NCBI GenBank assembly: GCA_003216575.1
Contig: QCIR01000005.1
Span: 1 to 64,000, forward strand
Reading direction: 5' to 3'
DNA: 64,000 bases
DNA from: Prochlorococcus sp. AG-402-M23
GTDB taxonomy: Bacteria; Cyanobacteriota; Cyanobacteriia; PCC-6307; Cyanobiaceae
Within the stretch, counting starts at the first letter, position 1; each line of letters starts with the position of its first letter. Positions 27,019 to 38,187 of this stretch are shown piece by piece. The position numbers were made by a program, and so were the translations under genes. The notes under the pieces were generated by a model. That model did not search any database and had not been told where the DNA came from. It worked only from the letters and a program-made list of their open reading frames with translations.

Positions 27019-28335
27019 TCATCTATTAGTTAAAAGTGCTTCAATAAATTCAAAGCTATTAAATGGTCTTAAGTCTCTAAGTTTCTCACCCGCACCGATA
27101 AATCTAACAGGAAGTTTAGCTTCTGATGCAACAGCCATCGCAACACCTCCTCTTGAAGATCCATCAAGTTTTGTTAGTATGACTCCTGTTAATTCTGCAG
27201 AATCAGCAAAAGCAAGAGCCTGTCGCAGTCCATTTTGACCTTGACTAGAATCAAGTACTAATAAAGACTCCACTTTTGCATTAGGAGCAAGTTTATCAAT
27301 AATTTTTCTAATTTTTTTTAATTCTTCCATCAAATTATTTTTAGTTTGTAATCTTCCCGCAGTATCAACTAATAATAAATCAATATTTTTTGACTTGCTT
27401 GCACCAATAGCATCAAACACTATTGACGCTGGATCAGCATTCTTAGATTCATTTGCAATTACTTCAACACCTGTTCTTTGTCCCCATACTTTTACTTGTT
27501 GAACTGCTGCAGCTCTGAAAGTATCTGCTGCTGCAATCATTGCAGAAAAACCACTTCTTTTTGCAACACTTGCCAATTTACCAAGAGTAGTTGTTTTACC
27601 AACTCCATTAACACCTACTAACATCCAAATATTTAAAAAACCTTTTTTTGGAGATAATAAATCAACACCACTATCTTTTATTGGCTTTTCTAGAACATTA
27701 ACTAATTGTTCTTTTAAAAAACGCAACCCTTCAGAAGCTTCCACAACTTCCTCATTTAACTTTCTTCTTAAAGAATCTAAAATTTGATCTGTAGCAGAAA
27801 CTCCGGCATCGGCTCTAAGTAAAAGAGTTTCCAAATCATCAAGAACTTCAGGAGTAAGTGGGTCGTCACCTAATTTATCTAATAGATCAGTAACAAATCC
27901 TTTGCGAGTTTTTTCTAAGCCTTGTTTTAATCTATTAAGCCAATCAATTTCATCTAATGAAAATTGATCAATTTTTTTTCCTTGTGCAGCTAAAACCTTA
28001 GCTGACCATGTAAATGTATCATCAAAATTTCCAAGTTGAGGCTCATCTTCTTCATTAGAATATTCACTAACTTGCAGTTGATTTTCAAATGAAGTATTTG
28101 ATTTAAAATCTTCTTTTATCTTATTTTCGATAGGAATATCTATATTTTTTTTATTCAATATTTCTTGTTTTTCAATTTCTTTTACAAGTAATTCTTTCTG
28201 CTCTTTCTGCTTTTGCTTCAATTGCAAATAAGCTTGTTTTGCCCAATCTAAAGAATCATCATTATCAGATGAAGAATTCTCATTTTGATTAATATTAAAA
28301 GGAATTTTTTGATCCTCCAAAAAATCGTCTTTCAT
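27019..28335 (-). CDS. ftsY: Signal recognition particle receptor FtsY
   Basis: FtsY receives SRP-ribosome complexes at the membrane. The 438-residue protein has an acidic, low-complexity N-terminal A domain (about 1-130), then the NG GTPase: GVNGVGKTTTLGKLA (G1), DTFRAAAVQQ, DTAGRLQTKNNLM (G3), TKLDGSSRGGVA (G4) and FIGAGEKLRDLRPF (G5). It overlaps nusB by 4 bp, which marks one operon (nusB-ftsY). Confidence 0.97.
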   Translation of the reverse strand: MKDDFLEDQKIPFNINQNENSSSDNDDSLDWAKQAYLQLKQKQKEQKELLVKEIEKQEILNKKNIDIPIENKIKEDFKSNTSFENQLQVSEYSNEEDEPQLGNFDDTFTWSAKVLAAQGKKIDQFSLDEIDWLNRLKQGLEKTRKGFVTDLLDKLGDDPLTPEVLDDLETLLLRADAGVSATDQILDSLRRKLNEEVVEASEGLRFLKEQLVNVLEKPIKDSGVDLLSPKKGFLNIWMLVGVNGVGKTTTLGKLASVAKRSGFSAMIAAADTFRAAAVQQVKVWGQRTGVEVIANESKNADPASIVFDAIGASKSKNIDLLLVDTAGRLQTKNNLMEELKKIRKIIDKLAPNAKVESLLVLDSSQGQNGLRQALAFADSAELTGVILTKLDGSSRGGVAMAVASEAKLPVRFIGAGEKLRDLRPFNSFEFIEALLTNR

Positions 28336-28952
28336 TTTAATTTTAAGGTAGAGTTTTGAAGTTTCCTTAAAACTCCATTAATCATTCTACGTCCTTGTTC
28401 ATCACTATAACGATTTGCAAGATTTACAGCTTCGTTACAAGTAACCGCAGTAGGAGTATTGAAATCAATCAAATCAACCAAAGCTAATCTTAAAATATCT
28501 CTATCAATCCTTGGAAGTCTTTTTAATCGCCAACCCTCCATAACACTATCTAGATTATTATCTATCTCAACTTGCTTTTCAATAACTAAATGAACACGCT
28601 TTAGAGCTAATTCACGTAACTCTTTTTGATCAACTAGTGCTAATAATTTAGGTAATTCAATACTTTCAGATAAACTATTTAATACATTCTCTGCATCGCT
28701 GATACAATTTTTCAAATGCTTGCGAGAATCTTTTAACAATCCAGCATCTTCTTGCAATTCACTATCCAATAATTCTTGATTTGATTTTTCTAATTTTAAA
28801 GCACAAAAATCTAATTGTTCTCTCCAATGTTGAGTTAAAGATTCAATCGCTTGACTAAGTATAGTTTCAAAATTAATTTGATTAATATCATTTTTTTTAA
28901 TTTGTCCTAACAGTAAAAGAGCTAATTCTCTAGAAATTGATTTTAATTGCAT
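28332..28952 (-). CDS. nusB: Transcription antitermination protein NusB
   Basis: NusB binds boxA RNA with S10 and promotes rRNA transcription. Of 206 residues, the N-terminal part starts SRELALLLLGQI, and the C-terminal NusB fold shows LPRIDRDILRLALVDLIDFNTPTAV and NEAVNLANRYSDEQGRRMINGVLRK. The protein is longer than E. coli NusB by a helical insert in the middle, common in cyanobacteria. It overlaps ftsY by 4 bp and follows the DUF502 gene by 16 bp. Confidence 0.95.
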   Translation of the reverse strand: MQLKSISRELALLLLGQIKKNDINQINFETILSQAIESLTQHWREQLDFCALKLEKSNQELLDSELQEDAGLLKDSRKHLKNCISDAENVLNSLSESIELPKLLALVDQKELRELALKRVHLVIEKQVEIDNNLDSVMEGWRLKRLPRIDRDILRLALVDLIDFNTPTAVTCNEAVNLANRYSDEQGRRMINGVLRKLQNSTLKLK

Positions 28953-28968
28953 AGAAATAAAAAATACC

Positions 28969-29694
28969 TTATGAAGATGAAGCTCTTAGCTGAGAAAATA
29001 AACTAGAAAAAGAAGTATTTGTGGAATTATTTCTATCATCAGGATTGACAATTCCAGCAGAAATAATTGTTCTAAATGCATCTTCAACAGATATATCTAA
29101 ATCTTTAACTGAACCTTCTGGGACTAAGGTATACCAACCAGTTGTCGGATTTGGTGCTGTAGGTATAAAAACACTCAATAATGGTTTATCAGGTTCAGTT
29201 TGAAGAGATGGTCCAACAATACCAGTCACAAAGCCAACACTAAAGAGACCTTCACGAGGATATTCAACTAAAACAACTCTACGAAATCTAGTTGAATTAT
29301 CCCTAAGAAAAGTTTCTAAAAGTTGTTTAAGGGTTTTATAAACAGATCCAGCAAGAGGTATGCGTGAAAGAGTTCCTTCCCCAAACTCAAGCAGCCACCT
29401 ACCTACAAAATTTCTGGCCATTAGACCAATCAATAAAATACCCAAAAGGGGAACTGTTAAACCCAAAGCAAGATTAATTAAATCTTGCAATAAAGGATTG
29501 AGAGTAATAAAAGGATTTAATTGTTTTGGTATAGAGGTCAATATTGCCAGAACAAAGCGACTGACAATTGTAGACAACCAAATAGTGGTAGCTAAGGGAA
29601 TAACCACCAAAAGACCTGCTATTAGGTCATTTTTCAGATCCTGCTGAAGCCTTGAGGCAAGAGTCAGGTCTTGCTTAGGAGAGGACTGCACCAA
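28969..29694 (-). CDS. DUF502 family membrane protein
   Basis: This 241-residue protein has two strong membrane segments (about residues 25-48 and 68-92). It then has a soluble C-terminal region carrying ARNFVGRWLLEFGEGTLSRIPLAGSVYKTLKQ and VVLVEYPREGLFSVGFVTG, both recognisable for DUF502. Similar proteins occur across cyanobacteria and plant chloroplasts or peripheral membranes. Molecular function is not established. It is the first gene of a DUF502-nusB-ftsY run. Confidence 0.88.
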   Translation of the reverse strand: MVQSSPKQDLTLASRLQQDLKNDLIAGLLVVIPLATTIWLSTIVSRFVLAILTSIPKQLNPFITLNPLLQDLINLALGLTVPLLGILLIGLMARNFVGRWLLEFGEGTLSRIPLAGSVYKTLKQLLETFLRDNSTRFRRVVLVEYPREGLFSVGFVTGIVGPSLQTEPDKPLLSVFIPTAPNPTTGWYTLVPEGSVKDLDISVEDAFRTIISAGIVNPDDRNNSTNTSFSSLFSQLRASSS

Positions 29695-29878
29695 ATAAAG
29701 AGAGTCCGAAAAGTGTATATATATACAATCTAACCAAATTCAGTGCATTAATTAAATAATTTAAGCTATTAATAGAAATAAAACATTAAAACAGATCATT
29801 TAAACACCCAAATCAAATCCCAATTGACTGAAGAACCTTTTAAAAAAAGGTAGAAAAACTATTAATGAATAACTAACT

Positions 29879-30820
29879 GTGAACTTAAAAAAATCAATTG
29901 ATCTAACAAAAAAAATTAAAGAAAAAGCTTTTGCAGAGGGGTTTGATGCCGTTGGAATAGCTAAAGTTCCAAGCTCTTCAAGAATCAAACTTCGAACCGA
30001 TTCCCTTGAAAGATGGCTACAAGCTGGTCATCAGGCAAATATGGAGTGGATGAAAAACCCAAGAAGAAAAAATATAGAAAACATGTTAAACGGTGTCAAA
30101 AGTGTACTTGCTGTTGGATTGAATTACCATATAGATACAGATAGAGCTCCTAAAGATATCTCAATTGCCAGGTACGGTTGGGGGAAAGATTATCACAAAA
30201 TTATTGAAAAAAAATTGAAAAGAATTGGTCAATTTTTAAACGTTGAAAGACCACACTCTAAATGGAAAATATGCGTCGATACAAGCGCATTTTTAGATAA
30301 AGCTTGGGCAGAAGAAGCTGGAATTGGATGGATTGGAAAACATAGCAATATAATTAATTCTAAAATCGGTTCATGGATGTTTATAGGTCATCTTTTATGT
30401 ACTGAAGCTTTAGAAGCTGATAAACCATCGCAACCTTCATGTGGAGAATGCGAAAAATGTATTGAAGCTTGCCCTACTAAAGCAATAGAAGAACCATTTA
30501 TTATTAACTCGAATAAATGTTTGGCATATCACACTTTAGAAAATAGAGAAGAAAAATTACCTACAAGTATTATTAATAAAATGGGTAATTGGATTGCCGG
30601 TTGCGATATCTGTCAAGAAGTTTGCCCATGGAATACAAAAAATATACCCAATACAGTTGAACCAGATCTTCAACCTTCTGAATGGATATTGAATTTAACT
30701 AAAAAAGAGGCTTTATCATGGAGCGATTCACAATGGCGAGAAAATTTAAATAATTCTGCATTAAAAAGAATAAAGCCATGGATGTGGCGTAGAAATATAA
30801 ATTCAATATCGAATAATTAA
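29879..30820 (+). CDS. queG: Epoxyqueuosine reductase
   Basis: QueG makes queuosine in tRNA by reducing epoxyqueuosine, using a B12 cofactor and two 4Fe-4S clusters. This 313-residue protein begins with a GTG codon. It has the N-terminal DAVGIAKVP region, the cobalamin-domain Asp of CVDTSAFLDKAWAEEAGIGWIGKHSN, and the cluster cysteines CGECEKCIEACPTKAI and CDICQEVCPW. It is divergent from the DUF502 gene and followed after 7 bp by a TPR gene. B12 dependence fits with cbiD in the same window. Confidence 0.95.
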   Translation: MNLKKSIDLTKKIKEKAFAEGFDAVGIAKVPSSSRIKLRTDSLERWLQAGHQANMEWMKNPRRKNIENMLNGVKSVLAVGLNYHIDTDRAPKDISIARYGWGKDYHKIIEKKLKRIGQFLNVERPHSKWKICVDTSAFLDKAWAEEAGIGWIGKHSNIINSKIGSWMFIGHLLCTEALEADKPSQPSCGECEKCIEACPTKAIEEPFIINSNKCLAYHTLENREEKLPTSIINKMGNWIAGCDICQEVCPWNTKNIPNTVEPDLQPSEWILNLTKKEALSWSDSQWRENLNNSALKRIKPWMWRRNINSISNN

Positions 30821-30827
30821 TAAAAAA

Positions 30828-31697
30828 ATGAAAAATCTTTTTCAATTTATTTATCAAATCATAATTTTTATAAGTCTATTTGATTATTTTCTTATAACCA
30901 AACAATCAAAAGCTTTTTTTCCTAAAATTAACGAGCCAAATCAACAAGAATTAGAGTCTACTTCAATACAAATTGGAAAAACAGCTATACAACTAATTCA
31001 ATTTGGTGAATATGATGAAGCAATTAAACTTTTAAAGCTATCAGTTAAATTAAACCCTAAAGAAAAAGACCTTTGGTTAAGTCTTGCAGAGGCTCAGATT
31101 AGATCAAATAAAAAGTATAAGGCATTGGATTCACTAGATGAAGCAATAAAGTTAAAGCCACTAGAAGAAAACATATATTTTACCAAAGCATCTGTATATA
31201 TAGACTTAAATAAACCTAAAAAAGCTAAAATTTTTATAAACAAAGGTTTATCCCTTAATAAAAATAGTGCGCGGGGTTATTTTCAACTAGGAAATACTGA
31301 AATAATATTAAATAATTATAAATTAGCACGACTTGCATTTAAAAAGTCATCAAATATTAATTCAAATTTTTGGCAAGCAATAAATAATGAAGGATTGGTT
31401 CTATACGAATTAAATAATATAAAAGAAGCAAGAAAAAAATTTAAATTAGCACTTAAAATCAGTAATAATGCTGAACCAATGTTAGCTCTAGCCATATTAT
31501 TATTTTCTTTAGATAATAATAATATGGAATCAATTAAGTTAGCAAAAAATGCTTTAAACTCTAATCATAAATATGTTTCAAAAAACTATCAAGCAAAACA
31601 ATTATGGGGGGTGAAATTACAAAAATCAGCAGAACTTTTATTTAAAAATAAAGAAATGAAAAAAATAGTAAAAGAAGCTAAAGAAAAAGCAGAATGA
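30828..31697 (+). CDS. TPR-repeat protein with N-terminal signal/anchor
   Basis: The 289-residue product has a hydrophobic N-terminal segment (about 5-24) that could be a signal peptide or anchor, then five to six TPR units starting with FGEYDEAIKLLKLSVKLNPKEKD. There is no catalytic domain. Unlike the two TPR genes at the left end, its TPR units are divergent in DNA sequence. It is an orthologue of a gene found at the same place in other Prochlorococcus, to my recollection, and probably a scaffold at a membrane. It is likely cotranscribed with queG. Confidence 0.85.
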   Translation: MKNLFQFIYQIIIFISLFDYFLITKQSKAFFPKINEPNQQELESTSIQIGKTAIQLIQFGEYDEAIKLLKLSVKLNPKEKDLWLSLAEAQIRSNKKYKALDSLDEAIKLKPLEENIYFTKASVYIDLNKPKKAKIFINKGLSLNKNSARGYFQLGNTEIILNNYKLARLAFKKSSNINSNFWQAINNEGLVLYELNNIKEARKKFKLALKISNNAEPMLALAILLFSLDNNNMESIKLAKNALNSNHKYVSKNYQAKQLWGVKLQKSAELLFKNKEMKKIVKEAKEKAE

Positions 31698-31741
31698 ATT
31701 AATGTTTAACAAAAAACTGGTTTTTAACAGATTAGTTAGTA

Positions 31742-31763
31742 GCCTAAATATAGAAATTTAGGC
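31742..31763 (+). promoter_or_regulatory. Hairpin in the leader of the topoisomerase A-subunit gene
   Basis: GCCTAAAT and ATTTAGGC are perfect 8-bp arms with a 6-base loop, 45 bp after the TPR stop and 17 bp before the next start codon. No T-run follows, so it is more a leader hairpin or operator than a classical terminator. Confidence 0.35.
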
Positions 31764-31780
31764 CTCTTACATACTCAAAG

Positions 31781-34264
31781 ATGGCCAAGGAACGCCTGAA
31801 ACCAATATCGTTGCATCAAGAAATGCAGCGTTCTTATCTCGAATACGCAATGAGCGTAATCGTTGGAAGAGCATTGCCAGACGCTAGAGATGGTTTGAAA
31901 CCTGTGCAAAGAAGAATTCTTTTTGCCATGCATGAATTAGGACTTACACCCGATAGGCCCTATAGAAAATGTGCTCGTGTTGTCGGAGATGTTCTTGGTA
32001 AATATCATCCACATGGAGATCAAGCAGTTTATGACGCACTCGTAAGACAAGTACAAATTTTCAGTTCAAGATACCCAATCCTTGACGGGCATGGAAACTT
32101 TGGATCAATTGACGATGATCCTCCTGCTGCAATGAGATATACAGAGACTCGCCTAGCAAAAATTTCTAATGATGCAATTTTAAGTGAAATAGATCAAGAA
32201 ACTGTTGATTTCTCACCAAATTTTGATGGGTCACAACAAGAACCAGATGTATTACCAGCGCAACTACCTTTTCTACTTTTGAATGGAAGTGCTGGAATAG
32301 CAGTTGGAATGGCAACAAGCATTCCACCTCATAATTTAAACGAAGTTGTAGAAGCATTGATAGCTATATTAAAAAAACCATATTTAGATGAAGAAAAATT
32401 ATTAGATCTCATACCTGGACCAGACTTTCCAACAGGAGGAGAAATTTTAGTTAGTAATGGCATAAAAGAAACATATAAAAAAGGAAGGGGCAGTATAACC
32501 ATGAGAGGAATAGCTCATATTGAAGAAATTAATCCAGGAAAAGGGAAGCATAAAAGAAGCGGAATTATTATTACTGAATTGCCATATCAATTAAATAAAG
32601 CTAATTGGATTGAAAAACTCGCTGAACTTGTTAATAGTGGCAAAATTTCTGGGATAGCAGATATTAGAGATGAAAGTGATAGAGATGGTATGAGAATTGT
32701 TATAGAAATAAAGAGAGATTCGAATGCAGAAAAGATACTCAATTTTTTATATCAAAAAACATCATTACAAAGTAATTTTGGTGCAATTTTACTCGCTTTA
32801 GTTGATGGGCAACCAGTACAACTAACATTAAGAAAGTTATTAGATAATTTTCTTGAATTTAGAGAAACTACTATTTTACTTAGAAGTAAATATCAATTAA
32901 AAAAAATCAAGTCTAGACAAGAGATCGTTGAGGCTCTTATTCAAGCTATAAGCAATCTTAGAGAAATAATAAATTTAATTGAAAAATCTAAAGATATAGC
33001 CGAAGCAAAAAATAATTTAATTATTAACTTGAAAATCAATGAAAGGCAAGCAGATGGAATTTTAGCAATGCCGTTGAAAAAAATTACAAGTCTTGAAAAA
33101 AATTCATTAAAAAATGAAATAGAAGATTTAAAAAATAAACGAAATGAACTCGAATCAATTATTAGCAATAGAGAAAACTTAATAAAATTAATGATTAAAG
33201 AGCTCAAAGAACTTAAAAAAAAGTTTGGGAGTTCTAGAAAAACAAAATTAATAGAAGGTGGAGATGCTCTAATTGCTGAAAAAATAGCCAATCAAAGACC
33301 AAGCAAAGAGCTTCAAAGAATTAATGCATTAAAACAATTATCTATAGATTCTGAGATTATTATTCAAGCAAATAATGAACTTAAAATCATCCCATCAATC
33401 ACAATAAAAAAACTAAAGTTGAAAGAAAGTATTCAAGAAAGAAAAGATATTATACCTGCAAAACTAATATGGCCAATTAAAAACGAGCCAAAAATCCTAG
33501 CCATCAGTGAATTAGGAAAAGTAGGTCTTCTAAAATGGGAATTCGCAGGACAAAAACCTGGGCATTTAAAACAATTTTTACCTGCAGGTTTAGAAAATGA
33601 AAAAATAATTAATTTAATTCCATTAACAGAACAAGAAAACATAAGTTTAGGTTTAATAAGTAGTGATGGAAAGTTTAAAAGAGTGGCAATATCTGAAATA
33701 AATGATATTTCTAATAGATCCACAACAATTTTAAAATTAAAAGACAATATTAAACTCAAAAAGTGTCTTGTTTGTGAAGAAAATAGCTATCTTTTTATAA
33801 TAAGCGATATAGGAAGAATTATTAAATTTAAGATTACAGAAAATGACTTTCCTTGCATGGGAAAATTAGCTCAAGGAAGCAGTATAATTAAATTATTTCC
33901 CAGTGAAAATATAATTGAAGCTTTAAATGTAAAAGAAACACAAGTTAAAGATTTAATTCTGCTCACCAGTAAAGGTTCTTTCATAAAATATTCAACTAAA
34001 GAAATAAGACTATCGAAAAAAGGATCTTTAGGAGTAATAGGATTTAATTTTAAATATAATAACAAAATGCAAAATAGATTAACTCATTCATTTTTAAATA
34101 ACAAGTATGTTTATATTAAAACAGATAAAGAAAAATATGAAAAAATAACAACAGATCAAATTGAAAAGAGTTTATATAAAAAAGAGAAAAAATTGGATAT
34201 AAAATTAAATGAAAATGAATTTATAAAATCTATATTTTCAATGATTTTACCAGAAAATAGTTAA
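31781..34264 (+). CDS. Type II topoisomerase subunit A (GyrA/ParC family)
   Basis: This 827-residue protein cuts and rejoins DNA with a GyrB/ParE partner. The N-terminal breakage domain shows [33 protein letters not shown] and catalytic Tyr120 in [10 protein letters not shown], then a coiled-coil gate and a C-terminal beta-pinwheel. The GyrA-box (QRRGGKG-like) expected in the first blade is not visible; [19 protein letters not shown] stands there. Cyanobacteria carry two A-type subunits, so this may be the ParC-like paralogue despite being commonly labelled gyrA. It ends head-to-head with purF, sharing the TTAA at 34261-34264. Confidence 0.93.
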   Translation: MAKERLKPISLHQEMQRSYLEYAMSVIVGRALPDARDGLKPVQRRILFAMHELGLTPDRPYRKCARVVGDVLGKYHPHGDQAVYDALVRQVQIFSSRYPILDGHGNFGSIDDDPPAAMRYTETRLAKISNDAILSEIDQETVDFSPNFDGSQQEPDVLPAQLPFLLLNGSAGIAVGMATSIPPHNLNEVVEALIAILKKPYLDEEKLLDLIPGPDFPTGGEILVSNGIKETYKKGRGSITMRGIAHIEEINPGKGKHKRSGIIITELPYQLNKANWIEKLAELVNSGKISGIADIRDESDRDGMRIVIEIKRDSNAEKILNFLYQKTSLQSNFGAILLALVDGQPVQLTLRKLLDNFLEFRETTILLRSKYQLKKIKSRQEIVEALIQAISNLREIINLIEKSKDIAEAKNNLIINLKINERQADGILAMPLKKITSLEKNSLKNEIEDLKNKRNELESIISNRENLIKLMIKELKELKKKFGSSRKTKLIEGGDALIAEKIANQRPSKELQRINALKQLSIDSEIIIQANNELKIIPSITIKKLKLKESIQERKDIIPAKLIWPIKNEPKILAISELGKVGLLKWEFAGQKPGHLKQFLPAGLENEKIINLIPLTEQENISLGLISSDGKFKRVAISEINDISNRSTTILKLKDNIKLKKCLVCEENSYLFIISDIGRIIKFKITENDFPCMGKLAQGSSIIKLFPSENIIEALNVKETQVKDLILLTSKGSFIKYSTKEIRLSKKGSLGVIGFNFKYNNKMQNRLTHSFLNNKYVYIKTDKEKYEKITTDQIEKSLYKKEKKLDIKLNENEFIKSIFSMILPENS

Positions 34265-35718
34265 GATAAAGATGTCTTTTCAACCCATGTTAAATATTCA
34301 TCAGTTACTGTTCCAGTAACATATTGTCCGGTAAAACAAGATAAATCTAATTCTTTAATTTTTGATCCTTTCGTAATCGCTCTTGTAAGATCATCAACTT
34401 CTTGATAAATCATTTTATCAATAAATAAATTATTTTCAATTTCATTTATATTTCTATTATAAGCAATTAGTTCATTTCTACTTGGCATATTAATTCCATA
34501 AACATGTGGATATCTAATTGGTGGTGCAGCTGATGTAAACGTAACTTTATTAGCACCTGCACTTCGTGCCATTTGAACTATTTGCTGAGATGTAGTTCCT
34601 CGTACGACTGAATCATCAACTATCAATACATTTTTATTTTTAAATTCAGTGCTCATTGCATTTAACTTTTGACGTACAGATCTTTTTCTCAATGACTGAC
34701 CAGGCATTATAAATGTTCTGCCAACATAACGATTCTTAAAAAAACCTTCTCTGTACTCAATTCCAAGCTGACGTGCTACTTGCATTGCGGCGGGTCTAGA
34801 AGAGTCAGGTATGGGCATCACGACATCTATATCACCTAGTGAAATTTGTTTTTTAATAGTTTCCGCAAGTAAATCACCCATTCTTAATCTTGACTCATAA
34901 ACTGAAATACCATTCATAATTGAATCTGGTCTAGCCAAATAAACATATTCAAATGAACAAGGAAATAATTGAGGATTGTCTGAGCATTGTTTAGAAAAAA
35001 AACGACCATCAGAGGTAATAAAAATCGCCTCTCCAGGTTCAACATCTCTAACAATTTTATAATCATTGTTTTCAATAACTAATGATTCACTAGCAATTAC
35101 CCACTCAGGTTTATTCTTCGAAGTAACCCTTTTTCCAATAACTAAAGGACGTATTCCAAAAGGATCTCTAAAAGCTAAAAGACCGTGACCTGCAATTAAA
35201 GCAACCGAAGCATAAGATCCCTCTACCCTTCCATGAAGCCGCTGAACCGCATTAAAAAGGTCATCCGGATTTATATCTTTTCCTTTTATTGAGCTATTTA
35301 ATTCTGTTGCCAAAACATTCAATAACATTTCAGTATCACTTGAAGTATTGGTATGTCTTCTATCAACTTTAAAAAGTTCTTTCTCTAACTCTCTTGTATT
35401 AGTTAAATTTCCATTATGTACAAGAATAATTCCATAAGGAGCATTTACATAAAAAGGTTGTGCTTCCTCTTCTCGATGAGCAGCCCCTCTAGTCGCATAC
35501 CTTACATGCCCTAAGCCAATCGTTCCAATTAGACCTCTCATATCTCTAGTTCGGTAAGCCTCACGTACTTGCCCTTTTGATTTATTTATGTGGAAAACAC
35601 TGCCATCCATAGTTGCAATACCAGTAGAATCTTGACCTCTATGCTGAAGCAATAACAAACTGTCATATATTTGTTGATTACATTGATCGGTTGAAACAAC
35701 TCCTACAATTCCACACAT
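34261..35718 (-). CDS. purF: Amidophosphoribosyltransferase
   Basis: PurF makes phosphoribosylamine from PRPP and glutamine, the committing step of purine synthesis. The 485-residue protein starts MCGIVGVVS, so the N-terminal nucleophile Cys is exposed after Met removal. It has [20 protein letters not shown], and a C-terminal PRPP loop [14 protein letters not shown]. It follows purL by 54 bp on the same strand, forming dnaN-PRC-purL-purF. Its stop shares bases with that of the topoisomerase gene. Confidence 0.98.
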   Translation of the reverse strand: MCGIVGVVSTDQCNQQIYDSLLLLQHRGQDSTGIATMDGSVFHINKSKGQVREAYRTRDMRGLIGTIGLGHVRYATRGAAHREEEAQPFYVNAPYGIILVHNGNLTNTRELEKELFKVDRRHTNTSSDTEMLLNVLATELNSSIKGKDINPDDLFNAVQRLHGRVEGSYASVALIAGHGLLAFRDPFGIRPLVIGKRVTSKNKPEWVIASESLVIENNDYKIVRDVEPGEAIFITSDGRFFSKQCSDNPQLFPCSFEYVYLARPDSIMNGISVYESRLRMGDLLAETIKKQISLGDIDVVMPIPDSSRPAAMQVARQLGIEYREGFFKNRYVGRTFIMPGQSLRKRSVRQKLNAMSTEFKNKNVLIVDDSVVRGTTSQQIVQMARSAGANKVTFTSAAPPIRYPHVYGINMPSRNELIAYNRNINEIENNLFIDKMIYQEVDDLTRAITKGSKIKELDLSCFTGQYVTGTVTDEYLTWVEKTSLS

Positions 35719-35772
35719 ATTTATATTGCCTGCTTAAGTAAAATGATTTTATAATTATAAATCATAGAGATT

Positions 35773-38184
35773 TTATATAGATACTTTTTTATAAATAGTA
35801 TTTTTATACGTCTCTTTTAAAGATGTGATATTACTATCTAATAGTAAATTATTTGATTGATAGATAAACAATTTATTTTGATCATTTACAGTACCTAAAT
35901 ACGATAAAGAAAAACTAGTAGATTCTTTGTTTGATATGTTTGTATAATATTTTTTTAATTCTAAAACTTGATCAAGTGAACAACTAATTAAAACTCTCGC
36001 GCCACCTTCAGCAAAAAGAAGACGATCTAATCTTGATTGACTCGATGGAAGATTAATATTTGCACCATATCCTGAAGCAATACAACATTCAGCTAAAGCT
36101 ACTGCTAACCCTCCATCTCCTAAATCATGAGCTGAATTAATAATTCCTTGTTTAATTATTTTTCTTAAAAATAAATGAACTTGTTTTTCTAAATCTAAAT
36201 CTATTTCAGGTGGTCTTCCAGTTTTTAAACCATGAATATACTCTAAAAAAGATGAAGCAGATAAAGATATTCTTTTATCTTGAGTATTATTAATTTCTAA
36301 AGGTAATCCAATCATCCAGATTTGATCATCTGGTTTAAGCCAAGATTTTTTACAAATATTATTTAAGTCATCTATCAAGCCAACCATACCAATTACAGGG
36401 GTTGGATGAATTGGTATAACAGTGTTATTAGATAATTTTGTATCATTATATAATGATACATTTCCTCCTGTTACAGGAGTGTTTAAAACTTTACAAGCAT
36501 TAGATATACCTTCACATGACATTGATAATTGCCAAAAACCTTCTGATTTATCTGGTGAAGAAAAGTTTAAATTATTAGTAATTGCTATAGGCTCTGCTCC
36601 AACACAACTTAAGTTTCTAGCAGCTTCTGCCACAGCCGACATACTTCCTCTTTTAGGATCTAAATAAACCCACCTATCATTACAATCCACTACTGAAGCT
36701 ATACCTCTATTTTGATTTGATTTAATTTTATATTCATTTTGAGAACGAATCCTTATAACAGCTGCATCTGCTTCTCCAGGTGCAACAACTGTATTAGATT
36801 GAACTTGATAATCATATTGTTTATATATCCAATTTTTCGAAGCTATTGAGGGAGTACTTAATAAATCTATTAGCACGTTATTCCAAGATACAAATAAATT
36901 ATTTTTAGTATTAATAATTCCATTTTCTAAATTTTTAGGTAATAAATCCTCAGTCCATTTCCAATGCTCTATTAAATATTCAGGTGTTGAATTTGTTAAT
37001 AAATGTTTTTCAATAGGCGTATCATCAGCAAGTGCAGATGCTGGTAAATCTGCTACTATTTTTCCTTTATGTATTACTCTAACAACTTTTTCTTCTAAAA
37101 CCTTGCCAACAACTTCAACATATAATCCCCATTTCATAAATAGTTGTCTCAATTCTTTTTCTGAACCTGGTTTCACGACAAATAACATTCGTTCTTGCGA
37201 TTCAGATAACAAAAATTCATATGCACTCATTCCATTTTCTCTTGCAGGTACAAGATCCAGGTTCAATTCAATTCCTACATCACCTTTTGAGGCCATTTCA
37301 GAACAACTACAAGTAAGACCAGCCGCTCCCATATCCTGAGCAGCGATAATATGCCCTGTTTTAAATGCTTCTAGACAAGCTTCTATTAATCCTTTTTCAA
37401 GAAAAGGATCCCCGACTTGTACTGCAGGTCTATCATCAATTGAACTTTTTGAAAGTTCAGAGCTAGCAAAGCTCGCTCCTCCCATTCCATCTCTACCAGT
37501 AGTATTTCCTACATATAAAACTGGAAAATCTATTCCACTAGCTCCTGAACAAACTATTTCATTAGTTTCCATTAATCCCAATGCCATTGCATTAACTAAT
37601 GGGTTACCTGAATAACTACTATCAAATCCCACTTCTCCTCCAACTGTAGGAACACCTACACAATTTCCATAATGGGAAATTCCTGCAACAACACCTTCAA
37701 GCAAACTAATATTTTTTTCATCTTCTAAAGGTCCAAATCTTAAAGCATTTAACAAAGCTATTGGTCTTGCTCCCATAGTAAAAATATCTCTTAATATGCC
37801 ACCAACTCCAGTTGCAGCACCTTGAAAAGGTTCAACAGCAGAAGGATGATTATGACTTTCGATTTTAAAAACTAATTTTTGATCTAAGCCAATATCTACT
37901 ACTCCTGCATTTTCTCCTGGACCAACAAGTATTCGAGAACCTGTAGTAGGAAATTTTTTCAATAAAGGTCGAGAATTACGATAGCAACAATGTTCTGACC
38001 ACATGACACCAAACATTCCTAATTCATTTCGATTAGGAGCTCGATTCAGTCTTCTACAAATTTCTACAAAATCAGCTTCTTTCAAGCCTTCTTTGCGCAA
38101 AGAAGATAAAACATCGTATTCAACAAAAAACTCTGATGAATTTATTAATTGATTGAAATCTTTATGATCAGCAAAAAATTTCAT
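35773..38184 (-). CDS. purL: Phosphoribosylformylglycinamidine synthase, subunit PurL
   Basis: PurL is the large ATP-using subunit of FGAM synthase that works with PurQ and PurS, so this is the 'small' type without a fused glutaminase. The 803 residues show [58 protein letters not shown], and the second half repeats the fold ([25 protein letters not shown]). It sits 3 bp after the PRC-barrel gene in the dnaN operon. Confidence 0.98.
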   Translation of the reverse strand: MKFFADHKDFNQLINSSEFFVEYDVLSSLRKEGLKEADFVEICRRLNRAPNRNELGMFGVMWSEHCCYRNSRPLLKKFPTTGSRILVGPGENAGVVDIGLDQKLVFKIESHNHPSAVEPFQGAATGVGGILRDIFTMGARPIALLNALRFGPLEDEKNISLLEGVVAGISHYGNCVGVPTVGGEVGFDSSYSGNPLVNAMALGLMETNEIVCSGASGIDFPVLYVGNTTGRDGMGGASFASSELSKSSIDDRPAVQVGDPFLEKGLIEACLEAFKTGHIIAAQDMGAAGLTCSCSEMASKGDVGIELNLDLVPARENGMSAYEFLLSESQERMLFVVKPGSEKELRQLFMKWGLYVEVVGKVLEEKVVRVIHKGKIVADLPASALADDTPIEKHLLTNSTPEYLIEHWKWTEDLLPKNLENGIINTKNNLFVSWNNVLIDLLSTPSIASKNWIYKQYDYQVQSNTVVAPGEADAAVIRIRSQNEYKIKSNQNRGIASVVDCNDRWVYLDPKRGSMSAVAEAARNLSCVGAEPIAITNNLNFSSPDKSEGFWQLSMSCEGISNACKVLNTPVTGGNVSLYNDTKLSNNTVIPIHPTPVIGMVGLIDDLNNICKKSWLKPDDQIWMIGLPLEINNTQDKRISLSASSFLEYIHGLKTGRPPEIDLDLEKQVHLFLRKIIKQGIINSAHDLGDGGLAVALAECCIASGYGANINLPSSQSRLDRLLFAEGGARVLISCSLDQVLELKKYYTNISNKESTSFSLSYLGTVNDQNKLFIYQSNNLLLDSNITSLKETYKNTIYKKVSI

Positions 38185-38187
38185 TTA

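Noticed and set aside
29717-29728. GTATATATATAC as an NtcA site
   Set aside because: The spacing between GTA and TAC is 6, not 8, and simple TA repeats are common in this A+T-rich DNA.
32941-33291. Long minus-strand frame inside the topoisomerase gene
   Set aside because: It is the complement of the Lys/Glu-rich coiled-coil coding part, giving a Phe/Leu/Ser-rich shadow with no conserved features.
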